A stretch of 64,000 bases of DNA from assembly GCA_035281745.1 (NCBI GenBank), contig DATEDI010000022.1, positions 194,268 to 258,267 of the forward strand, in the 5' to 3' direction. The translations under genes and the position numbers were made by a program. Below are positions 1-8,559 of the stretch, one piece after another. Position 1 is the first letter of the stretch, and each line of letters opens with the position of its first letter. The notes beneath the pieces were generated by a model. The model was not told the DNA's origin, searched no databases, and saw only the letters and a list, made by a program, of their open reading frames with translations. Source of the DNA: 66-474 sp035281745. Its GTDB lineage: Bacteria; Pseudomonadota; Gammaproteobacteria; Xanthomonadales; Rhodanobacteraceae.

Positions 1-1946
1 ATGCGCCGGTTGTTGATGAAGCAGCACGCCACCCACGCGCCGGCCGCGAACAGGTGCAACACGTTGTTGCGGAAATACGAAAGCAGCACCGCCTTCTCGC
101 CCTCGACCGCCAGCACGTCGCCGAGCGGATGCTTGATACGGCGAATCCAGCCCATCTGTTCGGCATACTTCACGATGTCCGCGGGCGCCATCGGGGTCAC
201 GGTGGTGCGATCCGAATACGGCAGCTCGATCAGGATCGCCTTCATCAATTCGATCTGCGTCAGCAGGTCGACCTCGGCCAGCGCGTGGCGAGGCGATGCC
301 AGCAGCGCCAGCGCGATCAGGTTGATCGGATTCACGTCGGCGGCACGATTGGTGTTGACGAGGATCTGCTCGCCCAGCCGATCGAGCGCATGATTCAGCC
401 ATTCCGGTTTGCTGTCCGGGCTGTCGCCTTGTGAACGCCAATTCGGATTGGCGGCATCCAGCAGCGCGTTCAATTCGATCGGCTCGCCGAAATTCAAGGT
501 GACACGGCCGTAGTGCTGGCGGAGCGCCTTGCGGCCGCCGCGCAACAGCGCGAGCCAGGTTTCCTTTTCCTTCTTCTGCCCGGACAGTTCGCCGATGTAG
601 GCGCGGCCTTCCATCAATTTTTCGTAGCCGATGTACACCGGCTGGAACAGCACCGGCCGCCGCGGCGCCCGCAGGAACGCGCGCACCGTCATCGACAGCA
701 GGCCGAAGCGCGGTGCCAGCAAACGGCCGGTGCGCGAGCGTGTGCCTTCCACGAAGTATTCGATCGGCACGCCGCGCTCGATCAGTTGCGCCATGTACTC
801 CTTGAAGATCACCGAGTACAACGCGTTGCCCTTGAAGCTGCGACGCAGGAAGAACGCGCCGCCGCGGCGCAGGAACGAGCCCAGCACCGGCAGGTTGAGG
901 TTCACGCCGGCCGCGATGTGCGGCACCACCACGCCACTCATGTGCAGCTGGTACGACAGCAGCAGGTAATCGGCATGGCTGCGATGGCTGGGCACGTACA
1001 CCACCTCGTAGCCCGGCGCGATCGCGCGCAGCGTGTCGAAGTGGTGCATCGCGATGCCGTCGTAGAGCTTGTTCCAGAAATTGGAAAGCAGGAACGACAT
1101 CGAACGCACGAACGGCGGCGAGTAGTCCGCCGCGATTTCGTCCATCAACTTCTGCGCCTGCCGCCAGGCTTTCGACCGCGGAATGTTTTCGCGCGCCGCG
1201 GTGGCGGCGATCGCGGTGCGCACGCTTTCGGCATTCAGCACCGAATCGACCACGGTGCGCCGGTGCGAAAGATCCGGGCCGATCACCGCGGTGCGCACGC
1301 GCCGGAAGTGCGCGCGCAGCACGCGCGCCAGCTTGCGTTGCAGGCGTTCGATGCGTTCGTCGGCGGATTCCTGACGCAGGTCCTGCAGCGAAATCGGCGC
1401 CGAGAACCGCACGATCGTGTCGCGCCCATTCAACAGCATCGCCAGCAGCCGGCGGAAATGCCCGACCACCGCCCAGTTTTCGGAGAACAGCACGCTGAAC
1501 CAGCCCGACTGACGGTTGGGCGCCCGGCCTACGTAGATTGCCACCGGCATCAATTGCACGTTGCGGTCGGGCGCGGCTTCCAGTGCGCGCAGCAGTTGCC
1601 GGATGTTGTCGTGCGCCGCGTGGTCGCGGTGGCGCCTTTGGAACCAGCCGCCGATGCTGCGCAACGCGAACATCGCGTGCCGGCGTTTCCCGAGGCCCGG
1701 CGCCGACGCCAGCGGGCTCGGCAGGCCGGCTTCGCGGCAAGCCCGTTCCAGGATCAGGCTGTCGGAGAAACCATTGCGCTCGATCACGTAGACCACCGGC
1801 GTGTCCGGCGCCAGCAGCGTCACCGGCTCCGCAGGATCACGCTTGATCTTGATCCACGGCTTCAGCAGCGCGCCCCACAGTGCGCGCCACCAGCCGGCGT
1901 GCACCAGCGCGTCGCGGGACAGGTTTTCGGTCATGACGCGGGCCAT
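1..1946 (-). CDS. plsB: Glycerol-3-phosphate 1-O-acyltransferase PlsB (3' end beyond the window)
   Basis: This inner-membrane enzyme makes lysophosphatidic acid from glycerol-3-phosphate and acyl-ACP or acyl-CoA, the first step of phospholipid synthesis. About 648 residues are visible and the frame runs off the left edge. The family is about 800-890 residues, so the C-terminal part is missing. The acyltransferase motif HRSHAD (HX4D) is clear, followed by GGAFFLRRSFKGN, the substrate-binding stretch VEGTRSRTGR and PVYIGYEKLMEG, all in the expected PlsB order. The start chosen is the ATG at 1946 (MARVMTEN). A second in-frame ATG at 1934 is nearly as good, and neither has a strong ribosome binding site. 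A long opposite-strand open frame here (513-2168) is a shadow of this gene. Confidence 0.95.
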   Translation of the reverse strand, partial: MARVMTENLSRDALVHAGWWRALWGALLKPWIKIKRDPAEPVTLLAPDTPVVYVIERNGFSDSLILERACREAGLPSPLASAPGLGKRRHAMFALRSIGGWFQRRHRDHAAHDNIRQLLRALEAAPDRNVQLMPVAIYVGRAPNRQSGWFSVLFSENWAVVGHFRRLLAMLLNGRDTIVRFSAPISLQDLRQESADERIERLQRKLARVLRAHFRRVRTAVIGPDLSHRRTVVDSVLNAESVRTAIAATAARENIPRSKAWRQAQKLMDEIAADYSPPFVRSMSFLLSNFWNKLYDGIAMHHFDTLRAIAPGYEVVYVPSHRSHADYLLLSYQLHMSGVVVPHIAAGVNLNLPVLGSFLRRGGAFFLRRSFKGNALYSVIFKEYMAQLIERGVPIEYFVEGTRSRTGRLLAPRFGLLSMTVRAFLRAPRRPVLFQPVYIGYEKLMEGRAYIGELSGQKKEKETWLALLRGGRKALRQHYGRVTLNFGEPIELNALLDAANPNWRSQGDSPDSKPEWLNHALDRLGEQILVNTNRAADVNPINLIALALLASPRHALAEVDLLTQIELMKAILIELPYSDRTTVTPMAPADIVKYAEQMGWIRRIKHPLGDVLAVEGEKAVLLSYFRNNVLHLFAAGAWVACCFINNRR

Positions 1947-2086
1947 GATTCTGGGCTGGGCAGATGCATTGATGCGCACAAGCTTGCATTGTCCCACAGC
2001 GCCGACCGTCGCTCTTCGTGCCACGCGGTTGTCGATCGCGAATGGTGGCGCCGCCCGCTCATGGCCCGCATGCGGCCAGAAGTCGG

Positions 2087-3088
2087 TCAGGAATGCGCGG
2101 ATGCCGGGGGCGCGGCGGATGGCGTCGCGGCATTGGCGGGGGCGGCCGTGCCGGGTGCTGCCGGCTGATCTGCGCCGGTGGCGGGTGCCGCAGTGCTGGT
2201 GGCGGGTGCCGGATGCGCCTTGCGCCACGCAGCGAGCAACGCCGCGTCGTACCAGTGGCCGGCCTCCTTCACCATCGGCCATTCGCCGCTGATGCTCTGG
2301 CTGGCGAGGCGCATGTCCAGCTTCACCGTCGCGTGCGTGCCATCGTTCGCAATGGTGTGGATCCCGGCGTCGGTCAGGCTTTTCGAAAGATCGAGGCCGT
2401 AGATGTCCAGCAGGCTTTCGAGCCCGTTCCAGAGCGTGCCGTAGTTGTGCATGGTCTGGGCGTAATCCAGCGCGCGCCATTGTTCGAGTGTCTGCACGTG
2501 CAATTGCCGTGCGGTCGCGCAAACGAGATCGATTGCCTTCTGCGCCTTTTTCGGGTCGCTGAAGTCGCTGGTCCTCGCCCAGACAATCAACGTGGTCAGC
2601 ACTTGTGTCGCCAGCTTTTGCTGCGCGGGGCCCAGTTGTGGCGACTCCTCGATCATTTGCTTGCCGGCCGCCTCGATGATGCCGGCGAAGATCGGCGCTG
2701 GCGCATTCTTGTCGCCGCGGAAATTCGACAGTTCCGGTTGCAGGCGTTTGGCGAGTTTGGCTTCCGCGCCGGGCCCGGTCAGCATCTGCATGATCGCGGC
2801 GAACTGCTTTTGCTGGGCCACCGAGGCCGGCACCGGTTGTGCGTGCGATTGTTCCCATTCCTCGCGCCAGCGCGCGTAATCGGCGGCCGGCAGGCGGTTC
2901 TTCATCAAGCCGTCGAAATCGCCCGCGGCAGTGAGGCGCAGGTTGGTCGCGACCGCGTTTTCGGGCGTGGTATTGCTGGGCGGCGGCGGCGCGTGGTGGC
3001 AGGCGGCAATCGCGAGCGCGCCCACACCCGCAATGACCAGCGTGAACATGCGAGCGCGGCCAATGCGGCGATGGGTTTCGATGGGCAT
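2087..3088 (-). CDS. Predicted lipoprotein of unknown function
   Basis: No recognised domain. The N-terminus is basic, then a hydrophobic stretch ends in LAIAAC, a plausible lipobox, so the mature protein is probably lipidated. The middle (about 60-280) is mostly helical and contains AEYAR-type short helices plus a C-terminal region resembling a small beta-domain (THATVKLDMRL). The last 50 residues are Ala/Pro/Thr-rich and look disordered. The start is uncertain: the ATG at 3088 is used here, an in-frame ATG at 3049 sits closer to the hydrophobic stretch, and a TTG at 3124 abuts the pyrF stop. It lies 37 nt downstream of pyrF on the same strand, so co-transcription is likely. The function is unknown. 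Confidence 0.75.
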   Translation of the reverse strand: MPIETHRRIGRARMFTLVIAGVGALAIAACHHAPPPPSNTTPENAVATNLRLTAAGDFDGLMKNRLPAADYARWREEWEQSHAQPVPASVAQQKQFAAIMQMLTGPGAEAKLAKRLQPELSNFRGDKNAPAPIFAGIIEAAGKQMIEESPQLGPAQQKLATQVLTTLIVWARTSDFSDPKKAQKAIDLVCATARQLHVQTLEQWRALDYAQTMHNYGTLWNGLESLLDIYGLDLSKSLTDAGIHTIANDGTHATVKLDMRLASQSISGEWPMVKEAGHWYDAALLAAWRKAHPAPATSTAAPATGADQPAAPGTAAPANAATPSAAPPASAHS

Positions 3089-3125
3089 GCGCCGGAGTGT
3101 GGCGAGGCCGCGGCGGGGGCGCAAG

Positions 3126-3839
3126 TCAGTCGATTGTTTGTGTGATCTGCCGCACGATGGCGTCGGCTGCCGCGCGCGGATCGGGTGCGTGGCGGATGGG
3201 CCGGCCGACCACGATGTAATCCGCGCCCTGCGCGAACGCGGTGGGTACGTCGACGGTGCGCTTCTGGTCGTCGCTTGAAGGACCGGCCGGCCGGATGCCG
3301 GGGCACACCGTCAACAAATCGCGTCCCAGGGCATCGCGCAGGCGCGGCAGGTCGGCGCCCGAGCAGACCACGCCATCGATGCCGGCAGCTTGCGCGAGCC
3401 GTGCGCGCTGGATCACCACGTCGGCGGGTTCACCGGCGACCCCGAGCGCGGCAAGATCGTTCGCGTCGTTGCTGGTCAGTACGGTCACCGCAAGAAGCTG
3501 CAGCGAACCTTTCACTTGCGCCGCGGCTTCCAGCATCGCGCGGCTGTCGCAATGGATCGTCGCGAACGTGATCGGCCGCTGCGCCAGCCCGCGCACCGCG
3601 CCGGCCACCGTGGCCGGTACGTCGTGGAATTTCAGGTCCGTGAAAATCTTCTTGTCGCGCCTGGCGAGTTCGTCCAGCACCTCGAAATACTCGCCGCCGC
3701 TCAAGAGTTCCAGTCCGATCTTGTAGAACGACACGCTGTCGCCAAGCCGGTCCATCCATGCGACGGCTTCGGCGCGGCCGGGCACATCCAGCGCAAAGAT
3801 CAGGCGATCGCGTGCAGGGATTTCGGTGCGTTCGGACAT
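3126..3839 (-). CDS. pyrF: Orotidine 5'-phosphate decarboxylase
   Basis: Cytoplasmic TIM-barrel enzyme that decarboxylates OMP to UMP, the last step of de novo pyrimidine synthesis. It has 237 residues, the usual size of the bacterial PyrF group. The catalytic stretch FTDLKFHDVPATV carries the Lys and Asp of the DxKxxD signature near residue 70. The N-terminal LIFALDVPG and the C-terminal phosphate-binding GADYIVVGRPI complete the family pattern, and CPGIRP precedes the phosphate loop. The ATG at 3839 gives a standard N-terminus. The unknown lipoprotein gene follows at once on the same strand, an arrangement that does not by itself suggest a shared function. Confidence 0.97.
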   Translation of the reverse strand: MSERTEIPARDRLIFALDVPGRAEAVAWMDRLGDSVSFYKIGLELLSGGEYFEVLDELARRDKKIFTDLKFHDVPATVAGAVRGLAQRPITFATIHCDSRAMLEAAAQVKGSLQLLAVTVLTSNDANDLAALGVAGEPADVVIQRARLAQAAGIDGVVCSGADLPRLRDALGRDLLTVCPGIRPAGPSSDDQKRTVDVPTAFAQGADYIVVGRPIRHAPDPRAAADAIVRQITQTID

Positions 3840-4076
3840 GCGGGTTTCCGGTGACTGGATTGCGCGATTTTAATGGGGGCCGCGAAGCCAGTCTCGAAGC
3901 GGCTGTCGTGAAAAGCCAAGACAGGGGTGCCGTTCATTCGGAGTAGCTGTTGGTGGAAAGTCAGGCCATGGATGGCCGTTCTGGAGTTGCCAATGTTTCG
4001 AGCAAGAATCTGGCCGGGCGCCAGCCGAAGCAGCGTTCATGGATGAACGCAACAACTTCTGCCAGACTCGCCCCGC

Positions 4077-5105
4077 ATGAACGCCAGCTTGATTCAATCC
4101 GCCCACGCTTCGCGTACCACCGCCATCGCGAGTTACATCGCGGCCGCCGTGGCGCTGCTGCTGGTGATGTTCCTGCACCTGTTGCCCGCGTTGATCGCGG
4201 GTCTGCTGGTGTACGCCGTGGTCGATGCGCTGGCGCCGTTGCTGGAACGTCGCTGGCCCGGTGGCTGGGCCCGGCAACTGGTGGTCGGCCTGCTGGCCGT
4301 CGTGGTCGCGGGCCTGCTGGCCTTGCTGATCTTTGGGGTGGTCGCGTTCTTCCGCGCGGAACTCGGCGATCCCAACACCTTGTTCGACCGGATGATGCCG
4401 ACCATCGACCGGGCGCGCACGCAATTGCCGGCGTGGATCGTCGCGTACCTGCCGGTGAGCGCCGAGGATTTCCGCTTCACCGCCACGCAGCTCGCGCGCA
4501 CGCATTCCGAGCAATTGCAGGTGGCCGGCAAGGAAACCGCGCACGTGTTTGGACGGATCCTGGTGGGTCTTGCGCTGGGCGCGCTGGTGGCGCTGACCCA
4601 CGCGCGGCCGGACGGCAACGAAGGCCCCTTGCGCCGCGATCTCACCGCGCGCTGCGAACGTTTCGCGCAAGCCTTCCACGACATCGTGTTTGCGCAGGCG
4701 CGCATTTCCGCATTGAACACTTTGTTCACCGCGATTTTCCTGCTGATCGCATTGCCGCTGGCCGGCGTGCACCTGCCGTTCACCAAGACATTGATCGTGA
4801 TCACCTTCATCGTCGGCCTGCTGCCGGTGATCGGAAACCTGATTTCCAACACCTTGATCGTGATCGTCGCGCTGTCGGTGTCGCTGTGGGTGGCGCTGGG
4901 TGCGCTGATCTTCCTGATCCTGATCCACAAGCTGGAATATTTCCTCAACGCCAACATCGTCGGCAACCGCATCCACGCGCGCGCCTGGGAAATCCTGCTG
5001 GCGATGCTGGTGATGGAAGCCGCGTTCGGCCTGCCCGGCATCGTCGCCGCGCCGATCTATTACGCGTATCTCAAGAGCGAGCTCACCGCGGCGCGGTTGA
5101 TTTAA
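4077..5105 (+). CDS. AI-2E family transporter (PerM-like permease)
   Basis: Integral inner-membrane protein of 342 residues with about seven to eight predicted helices: a pair near 17-60, one at 65-92, then a long loop of about 100 residues, and a closely packed C-terminal set (about 210-330) including PLAGVHLPFTKTLIVITF and VGLLPVIGNLISNTL. The Pro-containing PVIGN loop and the terminal YYAYLKSEL are typical of the AI-2E/PerM family. Members export autoinducer-2 or other small solutes, or act as Na+/H+ antiporters, so the substrate cannot be named. The gene stands alone between divergent pyrF and convergent uvrD. The large open frame on the other strand (3870-5219) is its shadow. Confidence 0.85.
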   Translation: MNASLIQSAHASRTTAIASYIAAAVALLLVMFLHLLPALIAGLLVYAVVDALAPLLERRWPGGWARQLVVGLLAVVVAGLLALLIFGVVAFFRAELGDPNTLFDRMMPTIDRARTQLPAWIVAYLPVSAEDFRFTATQLARTHSEQLQVAGKETAHVFGRILVGLALGALVALTHARPDGNEGPLRRDLTARCERFAQAFHDIVFAQARISALNTLFTAIFLLIALPLAGVHLPFTKTLIVITFIVGLLPVIGNLISNTLIVIVALSVSLWVALGALIFLILIHKLEYFLNANIVGNRIHARAWEILLAMLVMEAAFGLPGIVAAPIYYAYLKSELTAARLI

Positions 5106-5308
5106 GCTCGTTGCATGGCCGCGAAATACCACAGTGCAGGTTGGAGCATGCGAAGCCCCATCGTTGGAGTTGGGCAGTTGGGCTTCCCGCTCAAGTCCGG
5201 GGTCAGCGCCAACCGGCAAAGGCGCAATGCGCCGTTCAGAAGCGAACGAGCCCGGGCATGGCGCGTACGGCGGGAGTAGCGTACGAATCCCATGGATCGG
5301 CGTGCCGA

Positions 5309-5333
5309 AGGCGGGTTGCCACCCGCCCTACAC
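5309..5333. repeat. Short intergenic hairpin repeat
   Basis: GCGGGT-TGCC-ACCCGC forms a perfect 6-bp stem (5311-5326), followed by CCTACACG. The GGCGGG..CCCGCCCTAC pattern recurs at about 34316-34402, where the two arms are about 70 bp apart, so this is a member of a dispersed family. The rest of 5106-5379 holds no gene I can support. The hairpin could also act as a weak terminator between the convergent AI-2E transporter and uvrD. Confidence 0.5.
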
Positions 5334-5379
5334 GAAAGCGAGTCGTGAATGGCGGCTCTCCTCCCGAGGAGAGAGGAAT

Positions 5380-7662
5380 TCAAAGCGCGGTGAGGTTGGC
5401 GTACGCGGCGACCAGCCATTTCGGCCCGGCATCGGCGAAATTCACCTGGATGCGGGTGTGCGCGCCGGAGCCCTCGGCGCTGACCACCACGCCTTCGCCG
5501 AAGCTGGCGTGGCGCACGCGCTGGCCGAGTTTGATCGGCAGCGTATCATCGAGGTCGGCATGGCCACGCGATGCGCGGGTGGTGTAGACCGGTCGCGAGA
5601 TCTTCGCGCGCGGGCGTACTTCGGTCAGCAGGTGCGCGGGCAATTCGTCGAGGAACCGCGACGGGCGCGAAAGGGTTTCGCTGCCGTACTGGCGACGGGA
5701 TTCGGCGTAGCACAGTACCAGCCGCTCGCGCGCGCGCGTGATGCCGACGTAGGCGAGGCGGCGTTCTTCCTCGAGTCGCGAGGCGTCTTCCGTCGAGCGC
5801 TGCGACGGGAACAGGCCGTCTTCCATGCCGACCAGGAACACCACCGGAAACTCGAGTCCCTTGGCCGAGTGCAGCGTCATCAGTTGCACGCAATCGGTGC
5901 CCGCTTCGCCCTGGCCTTCGCCTGCTTCAAGCGCCGCGTGCGCGAGAAATGAAGCGACTTCGGACAGGCCCGCTTCGATGTCTTCCGGCGTCGGTTCGAA
6001 GCGGCTGGCGACGTTGACCAGTTCGTCGAGATTCTCGACGCGCGCTTCGGCGTTGCCGCGGCTGTCGCGCTCGTAGTAGTCGCGCAGGCCGGAATGCGTG
6101 ATCGCGCGTTCGACCTGTTCGGCCAGCGTGAGCATGCTCCCCTCCCCCTCCGGGGGAGGGGTTGGGGGAGAGGGTTCGGTATTGCGGGACGGTTCGTACA
6201 AGTTCGTACCCTCACCCCTGCCCCTCTCCCGGAGGGAGAGGGGTTCAGTTGTATTCCCCAGCCCGTCGACCACCGTCATGAATCCGCGCAGCGCATTCTT
6301 CGCACGCGTGTTCAACGCGTCGCCCATGAGTTCCGCGAGCGCGGCATTCCACAGCGACGTGTCGTCGGTGCGGGCGCGGCGGCGCAGCAATTCCACGCTG
6401 CGTTCGCCCACGCCGTGCGGCGGGGTGGCCAAGGTGCGTTCGAACGAGGTGTCGTCGCCGCGGTTGGCGGCGAGCCGAAGGTAGGCCAGTGCATCTTTCA
6501 CTTCCGCGCGCTCGAAGTAACGCTGGCCGCCATATACGCGATACGGAATGTTGTGCTGGTGCAGTTGTTCTTCGAAATTGCGCGACTGCGCGTTGGAGCG
6601 ATACAGCACCGCGATGTCCGAGGCGTTGCCGCCGCCGTCGAGGTATTCGCGGATGCGCTCGATCACGAAGCGCGCCTCGTCCTGTTCGTTGTAGGCGGCG
6701 TACAGCGCGATCGCTTCGCCCTTGTCGCCCGACGTCCACAACTTCTTGCCGAGCCGCGACGGGTTCTGCGCGATCACCGCGTTGGCGGCTTCGAGGATGG
6801 TCGCGGTGGAACGATAGTTCTGTTCCAGCCGCAGCGTCCTGGCGTCGGGGAAATCGCGCAGGAACGCGCGCATGTTTTCCACCTTCGCGCCGCGCCAGCC
6901 GTAGATCGACTGGTCGTCGTCGCCGACCGCAAACACTTTTCCGGTGTGGCCTGCCAGCAGCCGGATCCACGCGTACTGCAGCGCGTTGGTGTCCTGGAAT
7001 TCATCGATCAGGAGATGCCGCCAGCGGTCCTGGTAGTGCGCGCGCAGCGCGTCGTTGTCGCGAATCAACTCGTGTGCGCGCAGCAGCAGTTCGGCGAAAT
7101 CCGCCAACCCCGCGCGCCGACAGGCCTGCTCGTACGCCTGATATACGTTGAGGTACGTGCGCGCGACCGGATGATCACCGGGCTCGATGCCGTCGGGACG
7201 TTTGCCTTCGTCCTTCCACGCGTTGATCTGCCACGTCGCCTGCCGCGGTGGATAACGCGCTTCGTCGATGCCAAGGCCGGCGACCACGCGCTTCACCAGC
7301 CGTTGCTGGTCATCCGAATCGAGGATCTGGAAGGTCTCCGGCAGTTGCGCTTCGCGCCAGTGCTGGCGCAGCAGGCGATGCGCGATGCCGTGGAAGGTGC
7401 CAACGGTGAGCCCGCGCATGCCGTGCGGCAGCAGCTTGCCAAGGCGCGCGCGCATCTCGCCGGCGGCCTTGTTGGTGAAGGTGACCGCCAGGATCGACCA
7501 CGGCGGTGCGCCGTCGGCTTCGATCAGCCAGCCGACTCGGTGGGTGAGCACGCGGGTCTTGCCTGACCCGGCGCCCGCCAGCACCAGATAATGGCCGGGC
7601 GGGGCGGCGACGGCTTCGCGTTGCGCGGTGTTGAGCGGGTCCAGCAGGTACGAAACATCCAT
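5380..7662 (-). CDS. uvrD: DNA helicase II UvrD with an in-frame palindromic-repeat insertion
   Basis: ATP-dependent 3'-5' SF1A helicase used in mismatch and nucleotide-excision repair. It has 760 residues from the ATG at 7662 (MDVSYLLDPLN). Motifs in order: GAGSGKT (Walker A), TFTNKAAGEM, DEFQDT (Walker B), GDDDQSIYGWRGA, LEQNYRST, VLYRSNAQSR, LMTLHSAKGLEFP and YVGITRARERL. The C-terminal Tudor-like module ends in AYANLTAL. Between VDGLGN and MLTLAEQ there are 39 extra residues (starting TTEPLSLRERGRGEG) encoded entirely by palindromic DNA. Removing them leaves 721 residues, the normal UvrD length, so the insertion looks tolerated in a surface loop of domain 2B. An in-frame GTG at 7695 is a less likely start. 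Confidence 0.95.
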   Translation of the reverse strand: MDVSYLLDPLNTAQREAVAAPPGHYLVLAGAGSGKTRVLTHRVGWLIEADGAPPWSILAVTFTNKAAGEMRARLGKLLPHGMRGLTVGTFHGIAHRLLRQHWREAQLPETFQILDSDDQQRLVKRVVAGLGIDEARYPPRQATWQINAWKDEGKRPDGIEPGDHPVARTYLNVYQAYEQACRRAGLADFAELLLRAHELIRDNDALRAHYQDRWRHLLIDEFQDTNALQYAWIRLLAGHTGKVFAVGDDDQSIYGWRGAKVENMRAFLRDFPDARTLRLEQNYRSTATILEAANAVIAQNPSRLGKKLWTSGDKGEAIALYAAYNEQDEARFVIERIREYLDGGGNASDIAVLYRSNAQSRNFEEQLHQHNIPYRVYGGQRYFERAEVKDALAYLRLAANRGDDTSFERTLATPPHGVGERSVELLRRRARTDDTSLWNAALAELMGDALNTRAKNALRGFMTVVDGLGNTTEPLSLRERGRGEGTNLYEPSRNTEPSPPTPPPEGEGSMLTLAEQVERAITHSGLRDYYERDSRGNAEARVENLDELVNVASRFEPTPEDIEAGLSEVASFLAHAALEAGEGQGEAGTDCVQLMTLHSAKGLEFPVVFLVGMEDGLFPSQRSTEDASRLEEERRLAYVGITRARERLVLCYAESRRQYGSETLSRPSRFLDELPAHLLTEVRPRAKISRPVYTTRASRGHADLDDTLPIKLGQRVRHASFGEGVVVSAEGSGAHTRIQVNFADAGPKWLVAAYANLTAL
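6136..6252. repeat. Palindromic element inserted in frame in uvrD
   Basis: This stretch of 117 bp (39 codons) carries two GC-rich palindromes. One, at about 6137-6158, reads CCCCTCC followed by CCTCCGGGGGAGGGG. The other, at about 6217-6242, reads CCCCTCTCCC-GGAGGGAGAGGGG. They are joined by about 55 bp containing CGTACAAGTTCGTA. Its composition (runs of C and G) is unlike flanking uvrD codons. It translates as Pro/Arg/Gly/Glu-rich peptide with no stop and a length divisible by three. Elements of this CCCCTCTCCC type are common between genes in high-GC proteobacteria; here one is inside an essential-type repair gene. Confidence 0.8.
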
Positions 7663-7744
7663 CGATGCGATTGTAACGGCTGCCGCGTCGCGCACTTGGT
7701 GCTAGCGTCGCGAGGCCGGGGGACGCAGCGACAAGGAGAGAGCC

Positions 7745-8173
7745 ATGTCGTTTCTCGATGGGGTGAAGGGTCTGGCGGAAGGACAGGGCGCAGGCGGCGG
7801 CAATCCTGCCTTGGAATTGACCAGTGGATTGATCACGAAGTCGGGCGGCCTCGGCGGCCTGGTGGCAACCCTGCACCAGGGCGGCCTGGGCGCGGTGGTC
7901 GATTCATGGGTGGGCAATGGTGCCAACCAGTCCGTGAGCGGCACACAACTCGGGCAGGCGTTGCAGGGCACCGCCGCAGGCCAGCATGTCGAGGAAATGG
8001 CGCAGAAGCTGGGCGTCGATCCGTCACGAATGCTCGCGCAACTGGCCCAGCATCTGCCGGACGTCGTCAATCACCTGACGCCGGACGGAGAAGTGCCGGC
8101 CGGTGGCGGCAGCGGGTTCAACCTGGGCGAACTGTCGGGACTCGCGAACAAGCTGGGTTTATCGGTGCCGTGA
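7745..8173 (+). CDS. DUF937 / YidB-like protein
   Basis: Small cytoplasmic protein of 142 residues, rich in Gly and Ala, in the YidB/DUF937 family of unknown function. The N-terminal MSFLDGVKGLAE is followed by a Gly-rich stretch. The helical core (about 60-110) contains the typical pattern VSGTQLGQAL, LGVDPSRMLAQLAQHLPDVV and HLTPDGEVP. It starts with a strong AAGGAGAG ribosome binding site seven bases before the ATG. It is divergent from uvrD and convergent with the small membrane protein at 8214, with a perfect hairpin between the two. Family members are often reported as abundant soluble proteins; no reaction can be assigned. Confidence 0.85.
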   Translation: MSFLDGVKGLAEGQGAGGGNPALELTSGLITKSGGLGGLVATLHQGGLGAVVDSWVGNGANQSVSGTQLGQALQGTAAGQHVEEMAQKLGVDPSRMLAQLAQHLPDVVNHLTPDGEVPAGGGSGFNLGELSGLANKLGLSVP

Positions 8174-8178
8174 CACGA

Positions 8179-8200
8179 CGCGTGGCCTGAAGGCCACGCG
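8179..8200. terminator. Hairpin terminator between convergent genes
   Basis: CGCGTGGCCT-GA-AGGCCACGCG is a perfect inverted repeat that starts six bases after the stop of the DUF937 gene and 14 bases before the stop of the convergent small membrane protein gene. There is no T-run, so it is either a bidirectional hairpin stop or an mRNA 3'-end stabiliser. Confidence 0.6.
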
Positions 8201-8213
8201 CCGCGTCGCCCGA

Positions 8214-8432
8214 TCACTTCTTCTTCAGGGCGCCCACGAGGATCAGCACGCCGCCGATCACGATGCCGGCGTAGCCGATCGGCGCCGGTACCTGCTTCTG
8301 TGAAGAAGCTTCGATCTTGACCGGACCCAGTTGCGCCTTGGTACTGCTGTCGTTGTAGTGTGCGTCGCCCAGTGCGACCCAGACGCCCAATCCAAGCAGC
8401 ACGACGCCTATCAGGATGATCGCGATTCGCAT
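8214..8432 (-). CDS. Small two-helix membrane protein (DUF3185-like)
   Basis: This 72-residue protein has a hydrophobic segment at 3-23 (IILIGVVLLGLGVWVAL), a polar middle and a second hydrophobic segment at about 52-69 (PIGYAGIVIGGVLILVGA), ending in Lys-Lys-Lys. The layout matches small DUF3185-type inner-membrane proteins, whose role is not known. It is 127 nt downstream of the prc gene on the same strand, so it may be read from that transcript or from its own promoter in that gap. Its stop faces the DUF937 gene across a hairpin. Confidence 0.75.
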   Translation of the reverse strand: MRIAIILIGVVLLGLGVWVALGDAHYNDSSTKAQLGPVKIEASSQKQVPAPIGYAGIVIGGVLILVGALKKK

Positions 8433-8559
8433 ACTCGAGTCTCTCGCCGTCGGAAGTAAGAAAGAGGCTACGCGAATGCGCGCGACGGCGCCAGTCGCCG
8501 TCGATGGATGCGATCGCGATAGCGCGCGGCATCTCCGGGGCCGGAAACACCGCGCGGTG

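Noticed and set aside
3870..5219. A 449-codon minus-strand frame opposite the AI-2E transporter
   Set aside because: His/Gln/Arg-rich shadow; the plus frame has clear membrane helices and family motifs.
5106..5379. A tRNA or small RNA gene in the gap before uvrD
   Set aside because: Only short hairpins are seen; no cloverleaf or anticodon arm could be drawn.
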